Source: Alphaproteobacteria bacterium (GTDB taxonomy: Bacteria > Pseudomonadota > Alphaproteobacteria > Rhizobiales > Rhizobiaceae). From it: a stretch of DNA of 7,480 bases. The notes under the pieces are model-generated. The model searched no databases, had not been told where the DNA came from, and saw nothing but the letters and a program-made list of their open reading frames with translations. The position numbers were made by a program, and so were the translations under genes. The stretch lies in contig JAFKFE010000225.1 of assembly GCA_017308345.1 (NCBI GenBank), forward strand, positions 1-7,480, in the 5' to 3' direction. Position 1 is the stretch's first letter. Each line of letters starts with the position of its first letter. This document shows, piece by piece, positions 1 to 6,777 of this stretch.

Positions 1-661
1 CGCGGGTGCGCGAGAAGATGAAGTCGCCCAGCCCGTCGAGCGAAGTCAGGCCGATCTCCTTCATCATGTCGACGAGGCGGCGATGGCCGACCTCGTTGCA
101 GGCCGCGAGCGAATAGAAATCGCCGACCACCTGGTTCGGTTCGCGGACATTGGCGCGCAGGATGCGGACGAGGTCGAGATTGACCTTGCCCTTTTCCGCG
201 AACTTCATGATCGGGATCTGGATGCCTTCCTCATAGACCGACTTGCCGTCGGCGCCGAAGCCGCGCCCGCCGACATCGACGACATGCGCCGTGCAGGCGA
301 AGAAGGCGACGAGCTCGCCGTTGAGAAAGGACGGCGACACCATGGTGATGTCGTGCAGGTGGCCGGTGCCGAGCCAAGGGTCGTTGGTGACATAGGTGTC
401 GCCCTCGAACATCTCCTCGCGCGGGATCGCGTTCATGAAATGCAGCACGGCTTCGGCCATGGTGTTGACGTGGCCGGGCGTGCCGGTGACCGCCTGCGCC
501 AGCATCTGGCCGCGCGGATCGAACACGCCGGCCGACAGGTCGCCGGATTCACGCACCGAGGTCGAGAAGGCGGTGCGCAGCAGGGTCAGCGCCTGCTCCT
601 CGACCACCGAGATCAACCGGTTCCACATGACCTGCATGCGGATTTCGCCAATATCGCTCAT
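1..661 (-). CDS. hyuB: Hydantoinase B/oxoprolinase family subunit (HyuB-like), partial, C-terminus outside window
   Basis: The first 220 residues of a HyuB-type subunit are visible; the frame is open to the window edge. Family members usually have about 520-590 residues, so some 40% is present. The protein starts MSDIGEIRMQVMWNRL. The family hallmark NDPWLGTGHLHDITM lies at residues 93-107, and AHVVDVGGRGFG follows at 125-136. His101, Asp104 and His126 match in kind and spacing the metal-binding triad I recall for the acetone carboxylase alpha subunit. HyuB proteins pair with HyuA in ATP-dependent enzymes: N-methylhydantoinase, 5-oxoprolinase, caprolactamase, or acetone/acetophenone carboxylase. 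These act in the cytoplasm, and I see no signal peptide. The ATG overlaps the hyuA stop (ATGA), and an AAAGG lies 9 bases upstream, so the start is secure. The symbol is a family name; the substrate is unknown. Confidence 0.93.
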   Translation of the reverse strand, partial: MSDIGEIRMQVMWNRLISVVEEQALTLLRTAFSTSVRESGDLSAGVFDPRGQMLAQAVTGTPGHVNTMAEAVLHFMNAIPREEMFEGDTYVTNDPWLGTGHLHDITMVSPSFLNGELVAFFACTAHVVDVGGRGFGADGKSVYEEGIQIPIMKFAEKGKVNLDLVRILRANVREPNQVVGDFYSLAACNEVGHRRLVDMMKEIGLTSLDGLGDFIFSRTR

Positions 662-2754
662 GCGTGGCTGCCTTTGCGGATCAGAAGGATGGCGCCGTCG
701 CTCTGGATGACGGCGTCGAAGCTGGTGGTGACGACGGTGGAGGTCTCGCGCTCGACGATGACCGCCGGGCCTGCCACCCTGTCGCCGGCGCAAAGCGTCT
801 CGCGCTCGATAATGCCATAGGTTTGCGGCGCGCCTGTCGCCGGATCGAAGACCGCGCGGGTGGTGGCCGGTTCGCTCATCTTCTTGCCGGCGGTGAGTTC
901 GTGGCGCGTGACAGCCGGACGAACGTCCGTCGCCTTCACCGACCAGGTGACGATCTCGATCTCCAGCCCGTCCAGACCTTCGATGGCGCGGCCGAAGAAG
1001 CGCTGGTAGTTGGTCTCGAACAAGTCCTTGAGCTTGGCCACGGCATCGTCGTCGAACGGCTCGTCCGCCAGCGGCACGGGGATTTCCCAGCCTTGGCCGG
1101 CATAGCGCATGAAGGCGGTGATTTCGCAGACGATCCTGCCGCTGGCGCCGGTGCGCACGAAACCCTCGGCGGAGGTTCTGAGGTCGGCGAGGAGTGTGTT
1201 GACTTCGGCGGGCTTGAAGCGGGACAGGCGCGTCAGCTTCGACGCCAAGGCTTCGTAGCCGAACGGCGCCTTGAGGAAGCCGATCGCCGATCCGACGCCG
1301 GCGCCGCGCGGCACGATGCACTGGTCGATGCCGAGCTTTTCGCAAAGCCTCGCGGCGTGCAGGGGTGCCGCGCCGCCGAAGGCGATCATCAGATTGTCGG
1401 AAATGTTCTTGCCGTTCTCGACCGCATGGACGCGGGCGGCATTCGCCATGTTCTCGTCCACCACCTCGCAGATACCGAAGGCGGTTGCCATGGCATTGAG
1501 CGACAGGCGCTCGCCGACATCGCGCAGGATCGCCTGCTCGGACGCGGCCGTGTCGAGCTTGATCGCGCCGCCGGCGAAATTGTCGGGATCGAGCTTGCCG
1601 AGCACCAGGTCGGCGTCGGTGATCGCCGGACGCTTGCCGCCACGGCCGTAGCAGGCAGGGCCGGGCTCCGAGCCCGCGCTTTCAGGCCCTGTCTGGATGC
1701 GGCCCATGGCGTCGACCCAGGCGATGGAGCCGCCGCCGGCGCCGATCTCGATCATCTCGATGACCGGAATGGAGATCGGCATGCCCGAGCCCTTGGAGAA
1801 GCGATAGGTGCGGGCCACTTCGAACGTTCTCGCCGTGCGCGGCGCGAAATCCTCGATCAGGCAGATCTTGGCGGTGGTGCCGCCCATGTCGTAGGAGACG
1901 ACCTTTTCGAGGCCGAAGCGCCGGGCGATGTCGGCGGCGAAGATGGCGCCACCTGCCGGGCCGGATTCCACCAGTCGCACCGGGAACTCTGAAGCGGTCT
2001 CGACCGAGATCAGACCGCCGCCGGAATGGATCATGAAGACCGGGCAGTCGGCGCCCATCTCCTTCAGCCGCGTCTGCAGGCGGGCCAGGTAGTCGGCCAT
2101 CTGCGGCCGCACATAGGCGTTCGCGCAGACCGTGTTGAACCGCTCGAATTCGCGCATCTGCGGCGACACTTCGGCGCTGATCGAAATCGGGATGCTGAGC
2201 TTTTCGGAGAGGATTTCGCGCGCACGGCGCTCGTGCTCCGGATTGGCGTAAGCGTGGATGAAGCCGATCGCCACCGCGCCGAAATTGCCTGCCGCGATCC
2301 GCTCGGCAATCTCTTTGAGAGCGGCTTCGTCGAGCGGCTGCAGTTCCTGCCCTTCGGCGCCGATGCGGCCCTTGACGGTGAAGCGGTCCTCGCGCGGGAT
2401 CAGCGGCGTCGGCAGTTGCAGGTTCAAATCATACTGCTCGAAGCGGTTCTCCGTCCGCATCTCGATCACGTCCCGAAAACCTTCCGTCGTGACCAGCGCG
2501 GTCCTGGCGCCGCGTCGCTCGATCAGCGCGTTGGTGGCGAGCGTCGTGCCGTGGATGATGATGCCGATCTCGGCCGCCGAAATGCCGGCGTCGCGGATCA
2601 CCACGTCGATGCCGTCGAGGATCGCCTGCTCGGGTGCGGAATAGTTCGTCAGCACCTTGGTCGAGAACATCGTGCCCCTGACATCGAGGGCGATGTCGGT
2701 GAAGGTGCCGCCGATGTCCGCGCCGAGACGGATGTCGTCTGATCTGGAGGTCAT
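658..2754 (-). CDS. hyuA: Hydantoinase A/oxoprolinase family ATP-binding subunit (HyuA-like)
   Basis: A full-length protein of 698 residues, normal for HyuA. The N-terminal hydantoinase/oxoprolinase domain begins with the ASKHA-type phosphate loop DIGGTFTD (13-20), followed by GTTLATNAL (69-77). The core domain has IHSGGG (242-247), ESGPAGG (263-269), the second phosphate loop DMGGTTAK (289-296), GAGGGSIA (338-345), EPGPACYGRGG (363-373), and FGGAAPLHA (459-467). A C-terminal domain carries GPAVIVERETSTVV (662-675). Known homologues use ATP to activate an amide or ketone oxygen, for ring opening (hydantoins, 5-oxoproline, lactams) or carboxylation (acetone, acetophenone). Because HyuA and HyuB are separate genes here, the arrangement is bacterial two-subunit rather than the fused eukaryotic 5-oxoprolinase. 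The gene overlaps both neighbours by 4 bases (ATGA), and an AAGG lies just before the ATG. The reaction is not deducible from motifs alone. Confidence 0.96.
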   Translation of the reverse strand: MTSRSDDIRLGADIGGTFTDIALDVRGTMFSTKVLTNYSAPEQAILDGIDVVIRDAGISAAEIGIIIHGTTLATNALIERRGARTALVTTEGFRDVIEMRTENRFEQYDLNLQLPTPLIPREDRFTVKGRIGAEGQELQPLDEAALKEIAERIAAGNFGAVAIGFIHAYANPEHERRAREILSEKLSIPISISAEVSPQMREFERFNTVCANAYVRPQMADYLARLQTRLKEMGADCPVFMIHSGGGLISVETASEFPVRLVESGPAGGAIFAADIARRFGLEKVVSYDMGGTTAKICLIEDFAPRTARTFEVARTYRFSKGSGMPISIPVIEMIEIGAGGGSIAWVDAMGRIQTGPESAGSEPGPACYGRGGKRPAITDADLVLGKLDPDNFAGGAIKLDTAASEQAILRDVGERLSLNAMATAFGICEVVDENMANAARVHAVENGKNISDNLMIAFGGAAPLHAARLCEKLGIDQCIVPRGAGVGSAIGFLKAPFGYEALASKLTRLSRFKPAEVNTLLADLRTSAEGFVRTGASGRIVCEITAFMRYAGQGWEIPVPLADEPFDDDAVAKLKDLFETNYQRFFGRAIEGLDGLEIEIVTWSVKATDVRPAVTRHELTAGKKMSEPATTRAVFDPATGAPQTYGIIERETLCAGDRVAGPAVIVERETSTVVTTSFDAVIQSDGAILLIRKGSHA

Positions 2755-4421
2755 GCCTTGGCCTTCTGCGAAGCGAGTGCGGCGTCGCGCATCTGGGAGA
2801 GGGTCTGCCGGGGCGTCAGCGCTTCGGGCGAGACGGCGATGTCGAGCACGGCGCCGGTCGCGGAATTGAGCGCCCGCTGGAACGCCGCCGCAAAATCGCC
2901 GGTGGCCTCTACACGCTCGGCATGGAAGCCGTAAGCTTTCGCCAGCGCCACGAAGTCAGGGTTTTCCAACGAGGTGCCGGAGACGCGGGCCGGATAATTG
3001 CGCTCCTGATGGGCGCGGATCGTGCCGTAAATGCCGTTGTTGATGATGAGCACGATCGGCTGCGCGCCCGCCTGCATGGCGGTGCCGAGCTCCTGGCAAT
3101 TCATCTGGAAATCGCCGTCGCCGGCGAAGCAGACGACCGTGCGCTGCGGGTACGCGACCTTGGCTGCGATAGCGGCCGGCAGGCCATAGCCCATGGCGCC
3201 GGATTGTGGAGCAAGCAGACGGGCTTGCGGCCCGAACTTGAAGAACTTGTTCGGCCACACCGTGAAATTGCCGGCGCCGTTGGTGAGGATGACGTCGGCC
3301 GGCAAGGTCTCGCGCAGCCAGGCGCTGACCGCGACCATGTCGACGGGGCCGGGCTGGACGGGCGCGGCGAAGGTGCCTTCATAGGCCTTGCGCGCCGCCG
3401 CGCGCCAGTCGGCCCAGCGACCCTTCACCGGCGTCAGGGCCTTGGCGAAGGCATTCGGACCGGCATGGATGCCGATCGTGGGCACATAGATCTTGCCGAT
3501 CTCGCGGTCGGAGCCGTGCACATGGATCAGCTTCTGGCGCGGCACCGGAACGTCGAGCAGCGTGTAACCATCCGTCGTCATCTCGCCGAAACGGACATTG
3601 ACCGCCAGGATCAGGTCGGCGTCGCGGATCAGCGTCTTGACATGCGCGACCATGCCGACGCCGGCCTCGCCGACGAAGACGGGCGAATGGTTGTCGAACT
3701 GGTCCTGGTAGCGGAAGGCGGCCACGACTGGGATATCGGAGGCTTCGGCGAAGGCCTGCAGCGCGGCGCGTCCATCCGCCGTCCAGTTGGCGCCACCCAT
3801 GAGCAACACCGGCTTCTCGGCCGAGGCCAGCATATTCAGCGCCGACGCGATGGCATCCTGCGACGGAGCGGCCTCGAAGATTGAAGCCGGACCTTCGAGC
3901 GGCGCGGCTTCGGTCATGGTCGTCAGCATGTCCTCGGGCAGCGCGACGACGACGGGGCCGGGCCGGCCGGTCAAGGCGGTGGTCCAGGCGCGCGCCACGA
4001 TCTCGGGAAGACGCGCGACGTCGTCGATCTCGACCGCCCATTTTGCGACGGTCCCGTAGACCGCCCGGTAGTCGATCTCCTGGAAGGCTTCGCGGCCTTT
4101 CATGTCGGTGCCAACCTGGCCGACGAACAGGATCATCGGCGAGGAATCCTGCATCGCCGTATGCACGCCAATGCTGGCATTGGTCACGCCCGGGCCGCGC
4201 GTCACGAAGCAGATGCCTGGCGAGCCGGTGAGCTTGCCATAGGCGGAAGCCATGAAGGCCGCGCCGCCCTCATTGCGGCAAAGCACGTAGTCAAGCTTGC
4301 CATGGGTATCGTGCAGCGCGTCGAGGACGGCCAGATAGCTCTCGCCGGGAACGCCGAAGCTCTTGGTGGCGCCCAGCGCGATCAGGCACTCGACAAGAAG
4401 GCGACCGCCATTGCGGACCAT
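2751..4421 (-). CDS. Thiamine diphosphate-dependent enzyme, acetolactate synthase-like large subunit family
   Basis: A 556-residue protein with the three-domain fold of acetolactate synthase, benzoylformate decarboxylase and relatives. The N-terminal PYR domain (about 1-170) holds GVPGESYLAVLDAL (23-36), the catalytic Glu51 in CRNEGGAAFMASAYGKLTG, and GPGVTNA (76-82). The central domain spans about 190-330. The C-terminal PP domain has SGAMGYGLPAAIAAK (407-421) and the ThDP/Mg motif GDGDFQMNCQEL (434-445), ending at Asn461-Asn462 with 24 residues between GDG and NN. Such enzymes decarboxylate or ligate 2-oxoacids in the cytoplasm. No small regulatory subunit (IlvH) follows, and the stop overlaps the hyuA start (ATGA). 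This favours a catabolic role over branched-chain amino-acid synthesis. The ATG at 4421 has GAGGA 9 bases upstream; an ATG at 4431 is out of frame. Substrate is unknown; annotation as plain acetolactate synthase would over-reach. Confidence 0.93.
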   Translation of the reverse strand: MVRNGGRLLVECLIALGATKSFGVPGESYLAVLDALHDTHGKLDYVLCRNEGGAAFMASAYGKLTGSPGICFVTRGPGVTNASIGVHTAMQDSSPMILFVGQVGTDMKGREAFQEIDYRAVYGTVAKWAVEIDDVARLPEIVARAWTTALTGRPGPVVVALPEDMLTTMTEAAPLEGPASIFEAAPSQDAIASALNMLASAEKPVLLMGGANWTADGRAALQAFAEASDIPVVAAFRYQDQFDNHSPVFVGEAGVGMVAHVKTLIRDADLILAVNVRFGEMTTDGYTLLDVPVPRQKLIHVHGSDREIGKIYVPTIGIHAGPNAFAKALTPVKGRWADWRAAARKAYEGTFAAPVQPGPVDMVAVSAWLRETLPADVILTNGAGNFTVWPNKFFKFGPQARLLAPQSGAMGYGLPAAIAAKVAYPQRTVVCFAGDGDFQMNCQELGTAMQAGAQPIVLIINNGIYGTIRAHQERNYPARVSGTSLENPDFVALAKAYGFHAERVEATGDFAAAFQRALNSATGAVLDIAVSPEALTPRQTLSQMRDAALASQKAKA

Positions 4422-4430
4422 GCTTCGACA

Positions 4431-4435
4431 TCCTC
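4431..4435 (-). promoter_or_regulatory. Ribosome binding site of the ThDP enzyme gene
   Basis: On the minus strand the sequence GAGGA precedes the ATG at 4421 with a 9-base spacer. It decides the start: an ATG at 4431 overlaps this site but is in another frame. Confidence 0.6.
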
Positions 4436-4444
4436 GTGATTGGC

Positions 4445-4466
4445 GGCAGGCCGAACCGAGCCTGCC
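4445..4466 (-). repeat. Perfect 7-bp inverted repeat (hairpin) in the leader of the ThDP gene
   Basis: The arms 4445-4451 and 4460-4466 are exact complements (GGCAGGC and GCCTGCC) around an 8-base loop. The hairpin lies in the only long gap of the window and ends 9 bases before the Shine-Dalgarno of the ThDP gene. No T-run follows on either strand, so it is not a standard intrinsic terminator. It could be an mRNA processing or stability hairpin, or an operator half-site pair. The function is inference. Confidence 0.45.
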
Positions 4467-4539
4467 TCTTCGGATTCATACCTGCACGCCGGCGGGGTTG
4501 GGCGAAATCAAGAAATGCGATCCATACGAAAGTTTTTCT

Positions 4540-5946
4540 TTACAATGGCGAGCGCACCAGAACGCCCGGGTTCATGATCCCCTTAGGGTCGAGCGCATCC
4601 TTCAGTCGCGCCATGAGGCAACGCTCGGTGGAGCTGCGGTTGCGGTCGGCCATGGCGATCTTGGCGCGGCCGAGCCCATGCTCGGCGGCAAAGCTGCCGC
4701 CCATGTCGGTGGCCAAAGCAGCCAACGCCTCGGCGAACGCCGTGGCCTTGCCGTCGAAATCGGCGCGGCCTTCCGGCGGCGACAGATTGTAGTGGATGTT
4801 GCCGTCGCCGAGATGGCCGAACGGGTTGATCCGCACGCCCGGAAGAATGTCGTGGCATAGTTTCGCGCCGGCCTCGATGAAACGCGCGATCGCGCCAGGC
4901 GGCACGGAGATGTCGTGCTTGAGCTGCTCGCCCTCCAGCCGCTGGCCCTCCGGCTGCTCCTCGCGCAGGCGCCAGAACTGCGCCCGCTGCGCGCCCGAAT
5001 TGGCCAGCGCGCCGTCAACGACCAGGCCTTGCTCCATGCCCCATTCCAGCGCCGAAGTCAGGATCTCGTCGAGGGGGACGCGCGTCGAGCCCGACGCTAT
5101 CTCGACGAGCAGGTAGACGTCGCCCCTTGTCTCCAGCTGATAGGCAAGATCCGGCAGATGCTTGAGCGCCAGCGTCAGGCCGACATCCGAAAAGAACTCG
5201 AGGCCGGCGAGGAATTCTCCGGCCTCGGCGCGCAGGAAGGCGCCGAAGGACACCGCAGCGGCGAAATCGGACATGACAAGAAGCGCGCTCGCCTGCTGCT
5301 TGGGCGTGGGATAGAGCCTCAGCACCGCGCGCGTCACGATGCCGAGCGTGCCTTCCGAACCGCAGAACAGCTTGCGCAGCTGATAGCCGGCATTGTCCTT
5401 CTGCACCGCACGGAGACCGTCCCACACAGTGCCGTCCGGCATCACGACCTCGAGGCCGAGCACCAGGTCCTGCATCATGCCGAAGCGAAACGCCTGGCTG
5501 CCGCCGGCATTGGTGCCGATCAGGCCACCGATCCTGGCGCTGCCTTCGGCGCCAAGATGCATCGGAAACATCAGCCCATGCGGTTCCAGCGCCTCATGCA
5601 GCGCGGCAAGCACGACACCGGCGTCGACGATGATCGATCCGCTGTCCAGATCCGGTTCGCCGATCGCCGCCATGCGCGAAAGCGAGACGATCACCGCGTT
5701 CGCCTGATCGGCGACGGCGCCGCCGCACAGGCCGGTGTTCCCGCCTTGCGGGATCACCGCCACGCCTGCCTGCCTGCATATGTTTACGACCGCCGCCACC
5801 TCCGCGGTGCTGGCGGGCCTGGCGATGCCGAGAGGCGCCACGCCATAGCGGTTGAGCCAATCGCGGCGGTAGGGCTCGGCATCGGCGCCCGAAAGCCAGC
5901 CTTTCGGCCCGAGGATTGCCTGCAATGCAATAGCGAGATCAGCCAT
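4540..5946 (-). CDS. FAD-binding D-2-hydroxyacid dehydrogenase (GlcD/D2HGDH/Dld type)
   Basis: A 468-residue soluble flavoprotein of the vanillyl-alcohol oxidase superfamily. The PCMH-type FAD-binding domain (about 35-214) contains PQGGNTGLCGG (66-76), the FAD-contacting GTNAGG (144-149) and CGSEGTLGIVT (195-205). The C-terminal FAD-oxidase domain (about 250-463) has LKHDISVP (342-349), the metal-site motif GHLGDGNIH (377-385), AEHGLGRAK (421-429) and LDPKGIMNPG (452-461). Relatives oxidise D-lactate, D-2-hydroxyglutarate or glycolate to the 2-oxoacid and pass electrons to a quinone, flavoprotein or cytochrome; the acceptor here is unknown. The frame stays open to an ATG at 6051, but that start would overlap the ATPase gene. 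The ATG at 5946 gives the usual family N-terminus (MADLAIALQAILGPKGWL) and is preferred, although no strong Shine-Dalgarno precedes it. Separate GlcE and GlcF subunits are absent, so a single-chain D-2-hydroxyacid dehydrogenase fits better than glycolate oxidase. Confidence 0.93.
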   Translation of the reverse strand: MADLAIALQAILGPKGWLSGADAEPYRRDWLNRYGVAPLGIARPASTAEVAAVVNICRQAGVAVIPQGGNTGLCGGAVADQANAVIVSLSRMAAIGEPDLDSGSIIVDAGVVLAALHEALEPHGLMFPMHLGAEGSARIGGLIGTNAGGSQAFRFGMMQDLVLGLEVVMPDGTVWDGLRAVQKDNAGYQLRKLFCGSEGTLGIVTRAVLRLYPTPKQQASALLVMSDFAAAVSFGAFLRAEAGEFLAGLEFFSDVGLTLALKHLPDLAYQLETRGDVYLLVEIASGSTRVPLDEILTSALEWGMEQGLVVDGALANSGAQRAQFWRLREEQPEGQRLEGEQLKHDISVPPGAIARFIEAGAKLCHDILPGVRINPFGHLGDGNIHYNLSPPEGRADFDGKATAFAEALAALATDMGGSFAAEHGLGRAKIAMADRNRSSTERCLMARLKDALDPKGIMNPGVLVRSPL

Positions 5947-5948
5947 CT

Positions 5949-5959
5949 GGGTACCCGGG
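5949..5959. repeat. Overlapping palindromes just upstream of the FAD dehydrogenase start
   Basis: GGGTACCC (5949-5956) and CCCGGG (5954-5959) overlap and lie within 13 bases of the ATG at 5946, where a Shine-Dalgarno would be expected. In mRNA they could fold or pair with the ribosome only weakly. In this GC-rich DNA short palindromes are common, so significance is low. Confidence 0.3.
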
Positions 5960-5999
5960 ATATTGGATGAGCCGCGTATAGACAGTTGGGACGTTTGGC

Positions 6000-6764
6000 T
6001 CAATGACCCAGGACCTGCGACAGGAATTGTCGCGTGCGCTCGTTCCGGCAAGCGGTGAAGAACTCCTCCGGCGGAGCCTCCTCGACGATCTCGCCGTTGT
6101 CCATGAAGACCACCCGGTCGGCGACGCGCCGCGCAAAGCCCATCTCATGCGTGACACAGATCATCGTCATGCCGTCGGCGGCGAGCGTCACCATCACATC
6201 CAGCACCTCCGATATCATTTCCGGGTCAAGCGCCGAGGTCGGCTCGTCGAACAGCATGATCCGCGGCTGCATGCACAGCGCCCGCGCGATCGCTACGCGT
6301 TGCTGCTGGCCGCCGGAGAGCTGGGCGGGGAACTTCATCGCCTGCTCGGGAATGCGCACTTTCTCCAGATAACGCCTTGCGATCGCCTCGGCTTCCGGGC
6401 GCGGTACCTTGCGCACGATCATCGGCGCGATCATGCAGTTCTCCAGCACGGTCATATGCGGGAACAGGTTGAAGTGCTGGAACACCATGCCGACTTCGCG
6501 CCTGATCCCCTCGATGTTGGCGACATCGTCGTTGAGCTCGGTGCCGAGCACGGTGATGCGGCCGCCATCGTGCTCTTCGAGCCGGTTGATGCAGCGGATC
6601 ATGGTGGACTTGCCGGAGCCGGAAGGACCGCAAACGACGATCCTTTCGCCGCGCTCGACGGACAGGCTCACATTCCGCAGCGCGTGGAATGTCCCGTAAT
6701 GCTTGTCGAGGTTTTCAAGGTGGACGGCCGGTCCTTCTGATTTGGTCGAATCGCCTGAAATCAT
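6000..6764 (-). CDS. aapP: Polar amino-acid ABC transporter ATP-binding protein, AapP/BztD/GlnQ-like
   Basis: A 254-residue ABC ATPase of the polar amino-acid uptake family (PAAT), complete and of normal length. Walker [10 protein letters not shown] is at 46-54, the Q-loop Gln is 96 ([11 protein letters not shown]), signature LSGGQQQR is at 149-156, Walker B IMLFDE at 169-174 with catalytic Glu174, the D-loop SALD at 177-180, and the switch His is 206 (VTHEMGFAR). All catalytic residues are intact. The stretches [20 protein letters not shown] and [20 protein letters not shown] look most like rhizobial AapP as I remember it. It energises import by the permease encoded 10 bases upstream and works at the cytoplasmic face of the inner membrane. 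The frame is open to 7106, but those residues are a shadow of the permease gene. The ATG at 6764 has an ideal ribosome site. The symbol marks family similarity; this may be a paralogue of the main aap locus. Confidence 0.95.
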   Translation of the reverse strand: MISGDSTKSEGPAVHLENLDKHYGTFHALRNVSLSVERGERIVVCGPSGSGKSTMIRCINRLEEHDGGRITVLGTELNDDVANIEGIRREVGMVFQHFNLFPHMTVLENCMIAPMIVRKVPRPEAEAIARRYLEKVRIPEQAMKFPAQLSGGQQQRVAIARALCMQPRIMLFDEPTSALDPEMISEVLDVMVTLAADGMTMICVTHEMGFARRVADRVVFMDNGEIVEEAPPEEFFTACRNERTRQFLSQVLGH

Positions 6765-6769
6765 ATGTG

Positions 6770-6777
6770 CCTCCTTA
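6770..6777 (-). promoter_or_regulatory. Strong ribosome binding site of the ABC ATPase gene
   Basis: TAAGGAGG on the minus strand is nearly the full anti-16S complement, 5 bases before the ATG at 6764. Its TAA is the stop codon of the permease, so termination and re-initiation are adjacent. It fixes the ATPase start against the longer open frame. Confidence 0.85.

Larger units (their letters stand above)
4422..4539. other. 118-base intergenic gap between the FAD dehydrogenase and ThDP enzyme genes
   Basis: This is the longest non-coding stretch of the window. It contains a short AT-rich patch near 4519-4541, just after the dehydrogenase stop, then GC-rich DNA with the hairpin at 4445-4466 and a Shine-Dalgarno at 4431-4435. 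I looked for sigma-70 and sigma-54 promoters reading toward the ThDP gene and found no convincing pair of boxes. A weak internal promoter cannot be excluded. No RNA gene is recognisable here. Confidence 0.6.

Noticed and set aside
83..820. 245-codon plus-strand open frame across hyuB and the end of hyuA
   Set aside because: The minus strand encodes a clear HyuB N-terminus and the hyuA end here. The plus frame is a low-complexity Arg/Asp/Ala-rich shadow.
664..1992. 442-codon open frame on the plus strand opposite hyuA
   Set aside because: It lacks any recognisable domain and mirrors the codon structure of hyuA. Long antisense frames are expected in GC-rich genes; the minus-strand protein has intact family motifs throughout.
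2922..3884. 320-codon plus-strand open frame opposite the ThDP gene
   Set aside because: Shadow of a gene with full cofactor motifs; its product is rich in Arg, Gly and Asp without domain signature.
4445..4466. Rho-independent terminator between the two halves of the cluster
   Set aside because: The hairpin is real but there is no T-run after it on either strand.
4509..4526. Sigma-54 type promoter (TGG...TTG) after the dehydrogenase stop, minus strand
   Set aside because: The spacing between the TGG and TTG elements is about 2 bases too long and the key GC of the -12 box is missing.
4530..4541. T-rich run on the plus strand as a terminator tail
   Set aside because: No GC-rich stem lies directly before it, and no plus-strand gene is present.
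4915..5970. 351-codon plus-strand open frame opposite the FAD dehydrogenase
   Set aside because: Same reasoning: the minus strand carries the FAD-binding motifs, and the plus product has none.
6003..6740. 245-codon plus-strand open frame opposite the ABC ATPase
   Set aside because: The minus strand carries every ABC ATPase motif. The plus frame is a His/Asp/Arg-rich mirror.
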